Below are positions 33,991 to 43,003 of a stretch of 50,567 nt of DNA, one piece after another. Made by a program: the position numbers and the translations under genes. The notes beneath the pieces are model-generated. The model ran no database searches. It was given only the letters and a program-made list of their open reading frames with translations, and was not told where the DNA came from. The DNA is from an uncultured Neomegalonema sp. (GTDB lineage Bacteria; Pseudomonadota; Alphaproteobacteria; Rhodobacterales; Rhodobacteraceae): the NCBI GenBank assembly GCA_937957975.1, contig CALFFK010000082.1, positions 1 to 50,567 on the forward strand. The letters run 5' to 3'. The stretch's first letter is position 1. Each line of letters starts with the position of its first letter.

Positions 33991-35094
33991 ATGGGCGGCC
34001 CTCTACACACTTACCGTGCGCGCGTAGCGGACGGGTCGATCACGTCCGATCCGGGGCAGGCAATGGCGCTGGAAAAGCTGCAACTTCTTTGGGATCGGTT
34101 GGCAAAACCCCGCGATCCAGCCCCCAAATCGCGCGGCTTTTTCGGATTTGGGAAAAAGGCAGAGCCAGAGCCGGAACCCAACGGCCTGTATCTCTATGGC
34201 GGCGTTGGAATCGGCAAATCTATGATGATGGACCTTTTCCACGATGACGCCCCGGTGGACAGGAAACGCCGCACTCACTTCCATGACTTCATGCAGGAAA
34301 TCCACGCGGCCCTGCGCGAGGAACGCACCAGGGGAACCCCCGACCCCCTCGGCCCCATCGCCGCGCGCATCGCGGCAGAAACCCGCCTTCTGTGTTTTGA
34401 CGAGATGCAGGTCACGGATATTGCCGATGCCATGATTCTGGCGCGCTTGTTTGAGGGGTTGTTCGCGGCGGGGGTTGTCGTTGTTGCCACCTCCAACCGC
34501 CACCCCAATGATCTCTACAAGAACGGCCTCAACCGTCATCTGTTCGAGCCATTCATCGAGTTGATTCAGCAGAAACTCGATGTCCTGCATGTCAGCGGCC
34601 CACCCGATTATCGCAAGATTGATGCGGACCGGGGCGGCGTCTATTTCGCCCCCGATGATGCCGCCAACCGCCAGTCTTTCGATGATCTCTGGCGCAGCTT
34701 TTGCGGCGAAGCGACCCCGTTCCCCGCCATGCTCAATCTTCAGGGCCGGTTCATCGAATTGCCACTGGCCACCAAAACCGAAATGCGCGCCGGGTTCACT
34801 GATCTGTGCGCCAAGCCCCTCGGCCCCGGTGATTACCTGTTATTGGCAAAAACCTACCCGACCGTTTTCCTTGAAGACGTGCCGATCCTCGGCCCCGAAA
34901 AACGCGATCAGGCCAAACGCTTCGTCACCCTGATCGACGCGCTTTACGAGGCCCGCGCCCGCCTTGTCATTCTTGCGGCGGCAGACCCGGAATCCCTCTA
35001 CCCCAAGGGCGACGGGGCTTTTGAATTCGAACGCACAGCCAGCCGATTGATGGAAATGCGCACTGAAAAATACCTGCAAAAACTCGCTGCATAG
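33991..35094 (+). CDS. zapE: Cell division protein ZapE (AFG1-like ATPase)
   Basis: A 367-residue P-loop ATPase. Walker A is GGVGIGKSMMMD (about residues 71-82), Walker B LLCFDEMQVTDIADA, followed by ATSNRHPNDLYKNGLNRHLF with the sensor Asn and Arg residues typical of ZapE/AFG1. In E. coli ZapE binds FtsZ; in mitochondria its homologue assists respiratory-complex turnover. The family context in alphaproteobacteria is often next to mdh or sdh genes, which is not so here. The rhodanese gene follows after 10 bp, so the two are likely cotranscribed. Confidence 0.92.
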   Translation: MGGPLHTYRARVADGSITSDPGQAMALEKLQLLWDRLAKPRDPAPKSRGFFGFGKKAEPEPEPNGLYLYGGVGIGKSMMMDLFHDDAPVDRKRRTHFHDFMQEIHAALREERTRGTPDPLGPIAARIAAETRLLCFDEMQVTDIADAMILARLFEGLFAAGVVVVATSNRHPNDLYKNGLNRHLFEPFIELIQQKLDVLHVSGPPDYRKIDADRGGVYFAPDDAANRQSFDDLWRSFCGEATPFPAMLNLQGRFIELPLATKTEMRAGFTDLCAKPLGPGDYLLLAKTYPTVFLEDVPILGPEKRDQAKRFVTLIDALYEARARLVILAAADPESLYPKGDGAFEFERTASRLMEMRTEKYLQKLAA

Positions 35095-35104
35095 GAAACG
35101 TGAC

Positions 35105-35452
35105 ATGACCGACGCCTTCAAACGCCTGTCCCCACAACAGACCCTCGACGCCATGAACGAGGGCAAGGCCATCCTGCTCGACATCCGCAATATCCACGAA
35201 TTCGACGCCGAGCGCATCCCCGGCGCGATACTGGCCCCCATGGGCGAACTGCAACCCCACACCCTGCCCTCGCAAGAGACAAAGACCATCATCCTGCAAT
35301 GCCGTTCCGGCGGTCGCACTGCGGCATTGGCCGGGCAAATGCTGGAGGCCGGTATCGTGGACAGCATCGCCCATCTGGAGGGCGGTATTCTGGCATGGAA
35401 AGCCGACGGCCTGCCCACCATCTGCCCCGACCCCTCGCGGGCGGTCACGTAA
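35105..35452 (+). CDS. Single-domain rhodanese-like sulphurtransferase
   Basis: A 115-residue rhodanese domain. The active-site loop is QCRSGGRTA with the catalytic Cys at about residue 64, and the N-terminal LDIRNIHEFDAERIPGA matches CH2A motif spacing. The six-residue loop fits thiosulphate sulphurtransferases such as GlpE/PspE. It is cytosolic (no signal). AGGA lies 8 nt upstream of the ATG; zapE precedes it by 10 bp. Confidence 0.9.
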   Translation: MTDAFKRLSPQQTLDAMNEGKAILLDIRNIHEFDAERIPGAILAPMGELQPHTLPSQETKTIILQCRSGGRTAALAGQMLEAGIVDSIAHLEGGILAWKADGLPTICPDPSRAVT

Positions 35453-35519
35453 TAGTCTCACCCCGCTTGGCCAAGTGGAAGACATACGCCCTCCCAAATT
35501 TTCAGTTGCGCCCCATCCG

Positions 35520-35550
35520 TTGACATTGTTCCCTGTGCAAAAATCACGCA
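35520..35550 (+). promoter_or_regulatory. Candidate promoter of the glutamine synthetase gene
   Basis: A perfect -35 hexamer TTGACA (35520-35525) lies ~45 bp before the ATG; the matching -10 region (about 35543-35548) is poor. No sigma-54 pattern was seen here. Pattern match only. Confidence 0.3.
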
Positions 35551-35565
35551 GAGGGGAAACGCACC

Positions 35566-36873
35566 ATGACCATTGATCTTGCTAAGGAAGCCAAATCACG
35601 GGGGATCGAGTATTTTCTGATCTCCTTCACCGACCTCTTCGGCGTTATGCGCGCCAAGCTGGTTCCGGCTTCCGCCATCGGCGGGATGCAAAAGGATGGG
35701 GCCGGATTCGCGGGCTTTGCTTCATGGCTCGACATGACCCCCGCCCATGCCGATATGTTCGCCGTGCCGGACCCCAACAGCCTGATCCAGCTTCCATGGA
35801 AGCCCAATGTCGGCTGGCTTGCCTCTGACCTCTACATGAATGGCGAGGAAGTCGCCCAGGGGCCACGCAACACCCTCAAGCGCGTGGTTGCCAGGGCCGA
35901 AGCACAGGGCCACCGCCTGAAACACGGCGTAGAATGTGAATATTTCATCATCTCCGAAGATGGCCGCGCCCTCGCCGATGAGCGCGACACCCAAGGCAAA
36001 CCCTGCTACGATGTTCAGGCGCTCATGCGCCGCTATGACGTCATCACCGAAATCTGCGATGCCATGCAGTCACTCGGCTGGGGTCCGTACCAGAACGACC
36101 ATGAGGACGCGAATGGCCAGTTCGAGATGAACTGGGATTTCGCTGACGCCCTCGTCACCGCAGACCGCCACGCCTTTTTCAAATACATGACCAAATCCAT
36201 CGCCGAAAAGCACGGGCTGCGCGCGACCTTCATGCCCAAACCCTTCGCCAATCTCACTGGCAATGGCTGTCACGCTCATGTCAGCGTGTGGGACAAGGCC
36301 GGGAAAAAGAACGTTTTCGACGACCCCAGGGGCGAATTGGGCGTCTCGGAACTTGGCTATAATTTCCTCGGCGGCATCATGGCCCATGGCGAGGCGCTAT
36401 GCGCGATGATGAACCCCACTGTGAACAGCTACAAGCGCCTGTCCGCTCCGCGCACTACATCGGGCGCAACATGGTCGCCCAGTTCGATCACTTATACCGG
36501 CAACAACCGTACCCACATGATCCGCATCCCCGATCCGGGCCGTTTCGAGTTGCGGTTGGCGGATGGAGCCGCGAACCCGTATCTCCTGCCCGCCTGTATC
36601 ATGGCGGCGGGGCTGGATGGCATCGACCGCAAACTCGACCCCGGCAAGCGCCTCGATATTGATATGTATGCAGAGGGCCACAAGGTCAAAGGCGCGAAAA
36701 AGCTGCCCCTCAACCTGCTTGATGCCTTGCGTGCGCTGGAAAAAGACAAATCCCTGCGCACCGCCATTGGCGATGAAACCTGCTCGGCGTTCCTCAAGCT
36801 GAAACACGAGGAATGGAGCGATTTCACCCGTCACCTGACCGATTGGGAACGCGACAACACTCTCGATTGCTGA
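35566..36873 (+). CDS. glnT: Type III glutamine synthetase (GlnT-type)
   Basis: A 435-residue enzyme of the GS superfamily. Active-site and metal segments are visible: VECEYFII, NDHEDANGQFEMNW, MPKPFANLTGNGCHAHVSVWD, NPTVNSYKRL and FELRLADGAANPYL. It joins glutamate and ammonium, or an amine, using ATP. Gamma-glutamylmethylamide synthetase (GmaS) belongs to the same branch and cannot be excluded on motifs alone, but the N-methylglutamate synthase and dehydrogenase genes that normally go with gmaS are absent. The length and the lack of the adenylylation-site Tyr region of GlnA fit the short type III form. AGAGGGGA is 8 nt before the ATG. A long G/C-rich hairpin follows. Confidence 0.88.
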   Translation: MTIDLAKEAKSRGIEYFLISFTDLFGVMRAKLVPASAIGGMQKDGAGFAGFASWLDMTPAHADMFAVPDPNSLIQLPWKPNVGWLASDLYMNGEEVAQGPRNTLKRVVARAEAQGHRLKHGVECEYFIISEDGRALADERDTQGKPCYDVQALMRRYDVITEICDAMQSLGWGPYQNDHEDANGQFEMNWDFADALVTADRHAFFKYMTKSIAEKHGLRATFMPKPFANLTGNGCHAHVSVWDKAGKKNVFDDPRGELGVSELGYNFLGGIMAHGEALCAMMNPTVNSYKRLSAPRTTSGATWSPSSITYTGNNRTHMIRIPDPGRFELRLADGAANPYLLPACIMAAGLDGIDRKLDPGKRLDIDMYAEGHKVKGAKKLPLNLLDALRALEKDKSLRTAIGDETCSAFLKLKHEEWSDFTRHLTDWERDNTLDC

Positions 36874-36880
36874 TGCGCTT

Positions 36881-36922
36881 CCCCCCCTTACCCCGCCCAC
36901 AAACGGAAAGGGGTAAGGGGGG
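36881..36922. terminator. Perfect 13-bp G/C-rich hairpin between converging genes
   Basis: CCCCCCTTACCCC (36881-36893) and GGGGTAAGGGGGG (36910-36922) are perfectly complementary around a ~16-nt loop. It lies between the ends of the glutamine synthetase gene and the reverse RTX gene. It lacks a T-run after either arm, so termination is likely but not textbook. Confidence 0.6.
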
Positions 36923-36930
36923 GGCAAAAA

Positions 36931-39453
36931 TCACCGCGACGCGAAACTGTCAGGCCGCAGGTCACTCGCCCGCACGCTATGCAGCAGAACGCCGCCTCTC
37001 TGTCCGGTCGGGATAAACGTCCCCCGGCCCATGGCCCGCGCCCGCGCCATCACCTGTTGCGGTGTGCCAAGCGATGGCGGAAAGGACAGCCGGTCCACAC
37101 CGGGCCGGAAATCCGCAATCGAGACCTGCCCCAACGGTGCGGGACTTCCATCAACCCGCGCACCGATCACGAACACATCGCGCCCCGGTCCACCGGCGGC
37201 ATAGACAACCCCGCCCTCGGCGAAGATACGGTCATCTCCCGCTCCGCCCATCGCAAAGTCGATCCCGCCACCCGTGCTGATAACATCTGGCCCGCCGAAC
37301 CCGGCCACAATATCGTTTCCTGCACCGCTCGCGATTATATCCCCGCCTTCGCTGCCAGCCATCAGATCATTGCCGTTGGTCCCTGTGGCCCGCCCCGATA
37401 CTGCGCGGTGATTGGCAATCGGCAATGTGCTGCCATCCGGGAACAGCGGAACCATCGACCATTTGGGATTTTCCGCGAAATGCGGGTGCATCTCCAACGA
37501 GTCCCGCACAATGAACGCATAGGCTTCCGCGATCAAAGGATCGCTGAACGCCCCGACCATCGCCGCATAGCCCGCCCGCGCCTGTGCCACATAGTTCCAC
37601 GATGCTTCGGGATTGCCCATCATCTCTGACGGATTGGCTTCGAATTTTCCGGCATTAATGTTGACCTGCGCAACCTCGCGCCATGTCCGGTACGGAACCT
37701 TCGTATTCTCGTCACTGTGGATCACCCGATAGGCCGTGGACCAGCGCCCGTTGAAATCGGCTCGCAGGAAACGATTGATCTGATAGCGCCGGGTAAAGCC
37801 ATAGACGGCCCGTGCTTCACCAAATTCCATCTGCATCGCCTGTGCGAGCGATTGGGAAAAGAAATCCTGCTGCCAGTTTGAGATCACGCCTTTCGGATGC
37901 GGCCCCTGAATCCAGCCTGCCGTTTCATAGGAGGCCGGACCACCCCGCTTGTCATTGCGCGTATATTCCGCCGGATACCACAGCAGCCGCTGGCGCAGTT
38001 TATCCACCAGATAGCGTTTTTCAGGATGATCGTCGGGCGTGACCCAGGCCGCATAGGCATGGGTACGATTAACCCATGCCTGCCCGCGCACCTGTTCATT
38101 CGACAGGTTTCCGGCAGAATCGCCACGGTATCGCGGATTGTAACTCATCAACCCATAAGCAAGCTGCGCGTGCAACTCATCCAGACGATAGCGGTCGCCG
38201 GTAATGAGGTACGGAACATAAGACAGATCAGGCTGGTGCGCGTTGTCCAGCTTCCAGCCATCCACATTCGTCCTGATCGCAGCATGGCCATTCACGCTCT
38301 CATTGGCGCGATAATCCGGCCAGAACTTCGGGCGCGCGTCCAGTGTCGGAGCGCGGCCTGTCTTTGGATCGCGGAAATGCCACGGAACCGACCCGGCGGC
38401 ATCAGCATTGGCCATCATCGCCGCCCGTGTCTGTGGCGACTGCGCGCGTATCCATGCATAGGTCCAGTCGGGAACCATCCCTATATCGGCCCGGCCTCCA
38501 GTGGTCGGCATTCCGGGCGTAATCCCGGCGGGGTCCATCGGTTGCGTCCCCCCCTTCTCGACCTTTGCGGTATGTCTGTCGAAGAAATCCCGCCCAACCG
38601 AAACATTCGGATCATAGGGCGGCAAGGCTCCGGCGGCGATAAGATAGGGGCCGTCATACACCACATGCGCCGAGGATGGCTGCCCGCCCCCCCAGATAAT
38701 CTCACGCCAATTGGCATAACGGCGATGCTTGATCTGCCGTTCAACCATTGTGCTGCCAGACATGCGTATCGCATAGGAGTAGGGAATATCGCGATCCCGT
38801 GTGGCAAACATATCGTCGTTATGCACTGAAACCGCTGTGCGAACCGCTCCATTAGCCAGCATCCGAATATCGAATACCGCCATCAATGACGACGATACCC
38901 GGCGCGTGACCCGCACCTCACTTACCAGCGGACCCGATAGCCATGTATCCAGACGCCTCTGCACCACCGCTTCGCGCAGCAACGCCCCGGCATCCACCGC
39001 AACCCGCTTGCCATCGACCGCCATATCGAGCGTCAGATCATACCCCCGCTCGACCAGCGCGCCGATCGCCAGCGCCCTTTCCGGTTGGACCGGGGCCACG
39101 CGCAGTTCGATCTGCGCATCGCTTGCACCGGGGTTTCTCAGCGACAGGATCGCGTGGCGTACAGACCCGTCTTCATGGCGTGCTTTCACATCTGTTTGCA
39201 GCGCCAGCGCCTGCCCCTCATGGAGCGCGGTTAATCCCCTACCCTTTGGCCAATCGCCCTTGCGAAAGGCCTGTCCGAAAGTCGTAATCCGCCCTTCCTG
39301 CCCGGATAGTCCCTGCAACCGCACGCCCACGATGGCTCCTTGTGCGCGCGTTACACGCGGCGCTTCGACATCAACAGCCAGGCGCGAAAGATCGGCCAGG
39401 GCCGGGGTCGCAAAGGCAAATACGGCAATGAGGGTGACGAACAGGCTACGCAT
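36931..39453 (-). CDS. Secreted RTX-repeat protein, possibly polysaccharide-active
   Basis: An 840-residue protein. It starts with a clear Sec signal (MRSLFVTLIAVFAFATPALA, cleavage after residue 20). A beta-rich N-terminal third (KARHEDGSVRHAILSL) leads to a long, Trp/Tyr-rich middle part (RYANWREIIWGG, AAWVTPDDHPEKRYLV, TAGWIQGPHPKG) that recalls alpha-toroid polysaccharide lyases or PcRGLX/YetA-like proteins; this is a weak resemblance only. Near residues 710-790 there are RTX calcium-binding nonapeptides (GTNGNDLMAGSEGGDIIAS, GAGNDIVAG, GAGDDRIFA), then an M10-type C-terminal region (GQVSIADFRPGVDRLSF). GGAG lies 5-6 nt before the chosen start. It follows the acyltransferase gene by 25 bp, as one transcript. 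Confidence 0.68.
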   Translation of the reverse strand: MRSLFVTLIAVFAFATPALADLSRLAVDVEAPRVTRAQGAIVGVRLQGLSGQEGRITTFGQAFRKGDWPKGRGLTALHEGQALALQTDVKARHEDGSVRHAILSLRNPGASDAQIELRVAPVQPERALAIGALVERGYDLTLDMAVDGKRVAVDAGALLREAVVQRRLDTWLSGPLVSEVRVTRRVSSSLMAVFDIRMLANGAVRTAVSVHNDDMFATRDRDIPYSYAIRMSGSTMVERQIKHRRYANWREIIWGGGQPSSAHVVYDGPYLIAAGALPPYDPNVSVGRDFFDRHTAKVEKGGTQPMDPAGITPGMPTTGGRADIGMVPDWTYAWIRAQSPQTRAAMMANADAAGSVPWHFRDPKTGRAPTLDARPKFWPDYRANESVNGHAAIRTNVDGWKLDNAHQPDLSYVPYLITGDRYRLDELHAQLAYGLMSYNPRYRGDSAGNLSNEQVRGQAWVNRTHAYAAWVTPDDHPEKRYLVDKLRQRLLWYPAEYTRNDKRGGPASYETAGWIQGPHPKGVISNWQQDFFSQSLAQAMQMEFGEARAVYGFTRRYQINRFLRADFNGRWSTAYRVIHSDENTKVPYRTWREVAQVNINAGKFEANPSEMMGNPEASWNYVAQARAGYAAMVGAFSDPLIAEAYAFIVRDSLEMHPHFAENPKWSMVPLFPDGSTLPIANHRAVSGRATGTNGNDLMAGSEGGDIIASGAGNDIVAGFGGPDVISTGGGIDFAMGGAGDDRIFAEGGVVYAAGGPGRDVFVIGARVDGSPAPLGQVSIADFRPGVDRLSFPPSLGTPQQVMARARAMGRGTFIPTGQRGGVLLHSVRASDLRPDSFASR

Positions 39454-39478
39454 GGCTACTCCGGGCCGTTTTGGGGTT

Positions 39479-41446
39479 CTACAGGGCATCGGCAGTGTCT
39501 CCCGTTTCAATCGGTGGGATCATATCGATGGCATCATTATGCAGGATCAAGGCCGCATTGACGTTTGCGGGGCCATAGGCGCGCAATGGCGTTTCCGAGA
39601 ATAGCCGCGCCCCCAGCGCCACGGCCCCCTCCTGCGTTAAATGCCCGCCATCGTAGGAGAGCAAATCTCCCTCCCCACCAAAGACCGGACAAGACCCATC
39701 ATCTTCACAGAACACCGCATGAAGGTCGATAAACCGATCCTCCGGCAAGACATCGCGCAATATCGCATTGACGGATTGTTCCTTCGCAGACGGCTCAACC
39801 CGCGCTTCTGACAGTGCCAATGGATCAAGATGCAACACATCGCGCGGAGAACGGGAGAACAGTCCGTATTTCGACCCCAGCACATACAGTCCTGCATGAT
39901 CGTCAAGCCCCAGCGCCGCAAGGGAATACATGGCCCGCGTCGCTGACCATGGTTTCCACGCCAGCGCGACCAGAACAACGTCTGCCTCGCGCAACCGCAC
40001 CAACTCCTGCGGCTCAAGCACCGCCTGCCGACAGGCCGCGCGCCACGACCCCTGAACTGCCTCGAAATCACCCTCGTTGATGGCGAGTTGGCATTGTACC
40101 GGGCGATAGATAGCCGAGATGGCGTATCCCTCAAAAGCCCCGGATTCAGCGATCATATTATACAGATCCTGCGAGAACGAATCCCCCAGTAACACAACGT
40201 TCGGACGATCCGTCGCCAAGGGCCGGTCCAGCGCCTCACGCTCATACGCCCCGCGCACATAGTCGCCACGTTCAACCGGCGTCACCGAAACCCATTCACG
40301 CTGGAAAGCCGGATACCGCTCCGGCAAACCACCCCGCGCATCCACTGTGATCCCAACCGCCAGAAAGGCCACGCTCGCCGTCGCCAATCCGCCGAACAGC
40401 ATCCCAGACCCAATCCGGTCACGATCACGGAAAGGCCGCTCCACAAACCGCCATGTCGCCCATGCCAACAGCAGTGACAGCACTGCCAACCCCGCCATCA
40501 CCACAGGATCAACATGCTCGCCCATACGCAATCTTGCGAAAGCAAAGATTGGTTGATGCCAAAGATACGCCGAATAACTGATGAGGCCGATCCCCACGAG
40601 CGGACGCCACCCCAATATCCACCCCACTCCGCCGGGGGCAGTGCCACACAGCAGCACCATCACTGTCCCAATTACCGGCAACAGAGTCCAATGCGAAGGA
40701 AACGGCACTGTATCATCCAGCAACAGAATTGACCCAACGATCAGCGCCAGTCCGATGAGTCCGCCAATCGCCGCCACCGGCCCTTGTGGCGGCTCCCGCC
40801 GTAACAAAAAAACCGCCAGCAACGATCCGGCCAGCAACTCCCATGCCCGGCTTGGCAACAGATAGAAATTCGCGCTCGGTAATGGACCATGGGGAAAGAC
40901 GAACACAATCGCCAACATCAGCAGGAAGCTTAACGCCGCACAGCCCGCCAACACCCCCCAGACCATCCGCATTCCACCACGCAGCGCCAGAAACACCACG
41001 CAGGGCAGTATGAAGTAATACTGCTCCTCAATGGCGAGGCTCCAGGTATGCAACAGGGGTTTCAGCTCTGCGCTGGCCGCGAAATAATCGCTCTCCATCC
41101 AGAAGAACACGTTCGATACAAACAGCATCGTGGCGGCGATGCTTCGCCCGAATTCCTCGAATTCATAAGGCATCATCCATGCCCATGCGAAGGGCAGACA
41201 ACACAGAATGACAAAGAATAACGCAGGCAGGATTCGCCGTGCGCGGCGTTCATAGAACCGCCGGAACGAAAACCGTCCCTCCACATGCTCGGCAATCACG
41301 ATACTGGTAATCAGATAGCCGGAGATGACGAAGAAAACATCGACCCCAACGAAACCGCCCGAAAAGGTCTCAAATCCTGCATGGAACAAGATCACCGGCA
41401 ACACAGCCACTGACCGCAGCCCGTCTATATCAGGCCTGTACCGCAT
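39479..41446 (-). CDS. Acyltransferase-3 with C-terminal SGNH domain (OafA/YrhL type)
   Basis: A 655-residue protein. Residues ~1-360 form an acyltransferase-3 membrane domain of about ten helices, with RPDIDGLRSVAVLPVILFH and FFVISGYLIT near the start. The remaining ~270 residues form a periplasmic SGNH domain with the nucleophile in LLGDSFSQDL and the catalytic DxxH in YDGGHLTQEG. Such fusions O-acetylate lipopolysaccharide, exopolysaccharide or peptidoglycan. GGGGGA lies 5 nt before the ATG. The downstream RTX protein suggests both act on the same cell-surface or secreted polysaccharide (inference). Confidence 0.9.
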   Translation of the reverse strand: MRYRPDIDGLRSVAVLPVILFHAGFETFSGGFVGVDVFFVISGYLITSIVIAEHVEGRFSFRRFYERRARRILPALFFVILCCLPFAWAWMMPYEFEEFGRSIAATMLFVSNVFFWMESDYFAASAELKPLLHTWSLAIEEQYYFILPCVVFLALRGGMRMVWGVLAGCAALSFLLMLAIVFVFPHGPLPSANFYLLPSRAWELLAGSLLAVFLLRREPPQGPVAAIGGLIGLALIVGSILLLDDTVPFPSHWTLLPVIGTVMVLLCGTAPGGVGWILGWRPLVGIGLISYSAYLWHQPIFAFARLRMGEHVDPVVMAGLAVLSLLLAWATWRFVERPFRDRDRIGSGMLFGGLATASVAFLAVGITVDARGGLPERYPAFQREWVSVTPVERGDYVRGAYEREALDRPLATDRPNVVLLGDSFSQDLYNMIAESGAFEGYAISAIYRPVQCQLAINEGDFEAVQGSWRAACRQAVLEPQELVRLREADVVLVALAWKPWSATRAMYSLAALGLDDHAGLYVLGSKYGLFSRSPRDVLHLDPLALSEARVEPSAKEQSVNAILRDVLPEDRFIDLHAVFCEDDGSCPVFGGEGDLLSYDGGHLTQEGAVALGARLFSETPLRAYGPANVNAALILHNDAIDMIPPIETGDTADAL

Positions 41447-41544
41447 GAATCCCCCGTGTCCCGTTTCGCGCAGAATGCCCGAAGACGATGAAAACGGGGT
41501 GAACCGACAGCCCGGAAATGGCTGATACGATCAGCCAACGACTG

Positions 41545-41946
41545 TCAGGCTTCGATCCGGGCCATCCAGTCCGTGAGATTATAATATGTCGTCACCCGTG
41601 CGATCAGGCCGTCCCTGACCTCAAAGAACGCCCCTGCAGGCAGAACATACCGCTGGTTCGCGGCCTCCGGCAAACCTTCATCCGTCGCAATATAGAACCC
41701 GTTCACCGTAAATTCCGCTGCGGCCCGTTGGCCATCTTCCGCCACCATCACTACAATATCTGTCAGGCGCTCTGCGTAGCAGCGTGTCATTTTCGCGTTG
41801 AAGTCGCGAAATGCCTGCTTCCCGGTGCGCCGCTCTCCCTGATTGACGTCATGCGCCACATCCTCGGTCAGCAGGGCCAGCATCCCCTCACTGTCACCGT
41901 CATTGAACGCCTTGTAATAGGCATCAATCAACTCTCGCGTTTCCAT
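41545..41946 (-). CDS. SnoaL/NTF2-like small protein
   Basis: A 133-residue alpha+beta barrel of the NTF2 superfamily: METRELIDAYYKAFNDGDSEGM, then LTEDVAHDVNQGERRTGKQA and a C-terminal YYNLTDWMARIE. Such proteins are isomerases, hydrolases or ligand binders; its specific role is unknown. GAGGG is just upstream of the ATG. It lies alone between the ribosomal genes and the acyltransferase gene. Confidence 0.72.
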   Translation of the reverse strand: METRELIDAYYKAFNDGDSEGMLALLTEDVAHDVNQGERRTGKQAFRDFNAKMTRCYAERLTDIVVMVAEDGQRAAAEFTVNGFYIATDEGLPEAANQRYVLPAGAFFEVRDGLIARVTTYYNLTDWMARIEA

Positions 41947-42024
41947 GGTCCCTCGCTTGACTATCGGGTTCCTGTCACCAATCGGGCGTTCTTACCCCAA
42001 CCGCAAGACAGGTACATAAAACAA

Positions 42025-42054
42025 GAAAGGCCGCGCCCACCGGCACGGCCTTTC
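42025..42054 (-). terminator. Intrinsic terminator after rplT
   Basis: A perfect 9-bp stem (GAAAGGCCG 42054-42046 with CGGCCTTTC 42033-42025) and 12-nt loop lies on the reverse strand just after rplT; a short CTTGTTTTATG tail follows. Confidence 0.75.
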
Positions 42055-42076
42055 ATATTTCTGTCGTTCAATCTGT

Positions 42077-42448
42077 TCAGGCCGGTACGGCGTCGCCCAA
42101 TGCGGCCTTTGCCTGATCGAGGATTGCCTTGAACGCCTCCGGCTCGCGGATTGCCAGATCAGACAGTACCTTACGGTCAATCTCGATTCCGGCCTTGTTC
42201 AGACCATCAATGACCTGATTGTACTTCATGCCATGCTCGCGAGCGCCGGCATTGATACGCTGAATCCACAGGGCGCGGAAGTTACGCTTGCGGACCTTAC
42301 GGTCGCGATAAGCATATTGCTGGGCCTTATCAACGGCCTGGGTAGCGACCCGGAAGACGTTTTTACGCCGACCGTAATACCCTTTGGCCTGTTCAAGAAC
42401 CCGCTTGTGGCGTGCTTTCTGGACGGTACCGCGTTTGACTCGTGACAT
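42077..42448 (-). CDS. rplT: Large ribosomal subunit protein bL20
   Basis: A 123-residue basic protein with the full bL20 pattern: [50 protein letters not shown] and the C-terminal ILDQAKAAL. It binds 23S rRNA during early 50S assembly. It follows rpmI by 12 bp. pheS, which often follows rplT, is not present downstream. Confidence 0.98.
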   Translation of the reverse strand: MSRVKRGTVQKARHKRVLEQAKGYYGRRKNVFRVATQAVDKAQQYAYRDRKVRKRNFRALWIQRINAGAREHGMKYNQVIDGLNKAGIEIDRKVLSDLAIREPEAFKAILDQAKAALGDAVPA

Positions 42449-42460
42449 CGGTTCCCTCCC

Positions 42461-42661
42461 TTATCGAGCGTACGGCAGAAACTGCCGAACGATTTTCTGG
42501 TCAGGCTCGGAAAGAACCATGGTTCCCCGCGAATCACGAAGGAACTTGTTCGTCCGTTTAATCATGCCGTGCTGCTTCCCGGCGGGCGAACCCTTGATCT
42601 TTCCGGTGGCCGTCACGCGGAAGCGTTTCTTCGCCCCCGATTTTGTCTTCATCTTGGGCAT
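42461..42661 (-). CDS. rpmI: Large ribosomal subunit protein bL35
   Basis: A 66-residue protein: [20 protein letters not shown], then [14 protein letters not shown], as in bL35. It is the first gene of an rpmI-rplT unit; GAGGAGAG lies just before the ATG. infC, which often precedes rpmI, is not adjacent; the upstream region is non-coding up to the divergent tamA. Confidence 0.97.
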   Translation of the reverse strand: MPKMKTKSGAKKRFRVTATGKIKGSPAGKQHGMIKRTNKFLRDSRGTMVLSEPDQKIVRQFLPYAR

Positions 42662-42690
42662 TTCGCTCTCCTCGTCGATGGTGCGTATAA

Positions 42691-42723
42691 GACCCCCTCG
42701 GCAGCCCTTTTGGCCGGAGGGTC
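42691..42723 (-). promoter_or_regulatory. Leader hairpin upstream of rpmI
   Basis: On the reverse strand GACCCTCCGGC (42723-42713) pairs with GCCGAGGGGGTC (42702-42691) through 11 bp with one bulged A, enclosing a 10-nt loop; TTATA follows. It lies ~30 nt before the rpmI start in the transcript leader. It may be an attenuator or an autoregulatory site for bL20, as is known for rplT operons in other bacteria, but no described leader motif was recognised. Confidence 0.45.
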
Positions 42724-43003
42724 GGATAAGAGAGAGCCGATTACCCGGAGTAAGCGCCTAATGCAAGTGATACGACACCCTCCCGGATCAATCACTGGCA
42801 ACGTTCGCCAATATCTACGTTACGCATTCCATGGCGATATGACGTTATTCATATGATTTCGCCATAACAATCCAAACGGAAAAATGTGCAAATACCGTCC
42901 GTGCGCGCCTTTAGATGCATTTAACGGCGCAACACATTCCCACTCCGGCGCTGACCGAACCGCAACTGCCCTCTCATCGCCCCATTCAGAGTGTCCTAAG
43001 ACG
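42724..43003. other. Non-coding interval between rpmI leader and tamA promoter
   Basis: Divergent intergenic stretch. No open frame with a ribosome site and no tRNA-like fold was seen. The segment near 42828-42867 is A/T-richer than its surroundings and may hold the rpmI promoter. Confidence 0.4.

Noticed and set aside
35566..36873. Gamma-glutamylmethylamide synthetase (gmaS) of methylamine use
   Set aside because: The sequence family allows it, but the usual neighbours (N-methylglutamate synthase and dehydrogenase genes) are absent, so the general type III glutamine synthetase label is kept.
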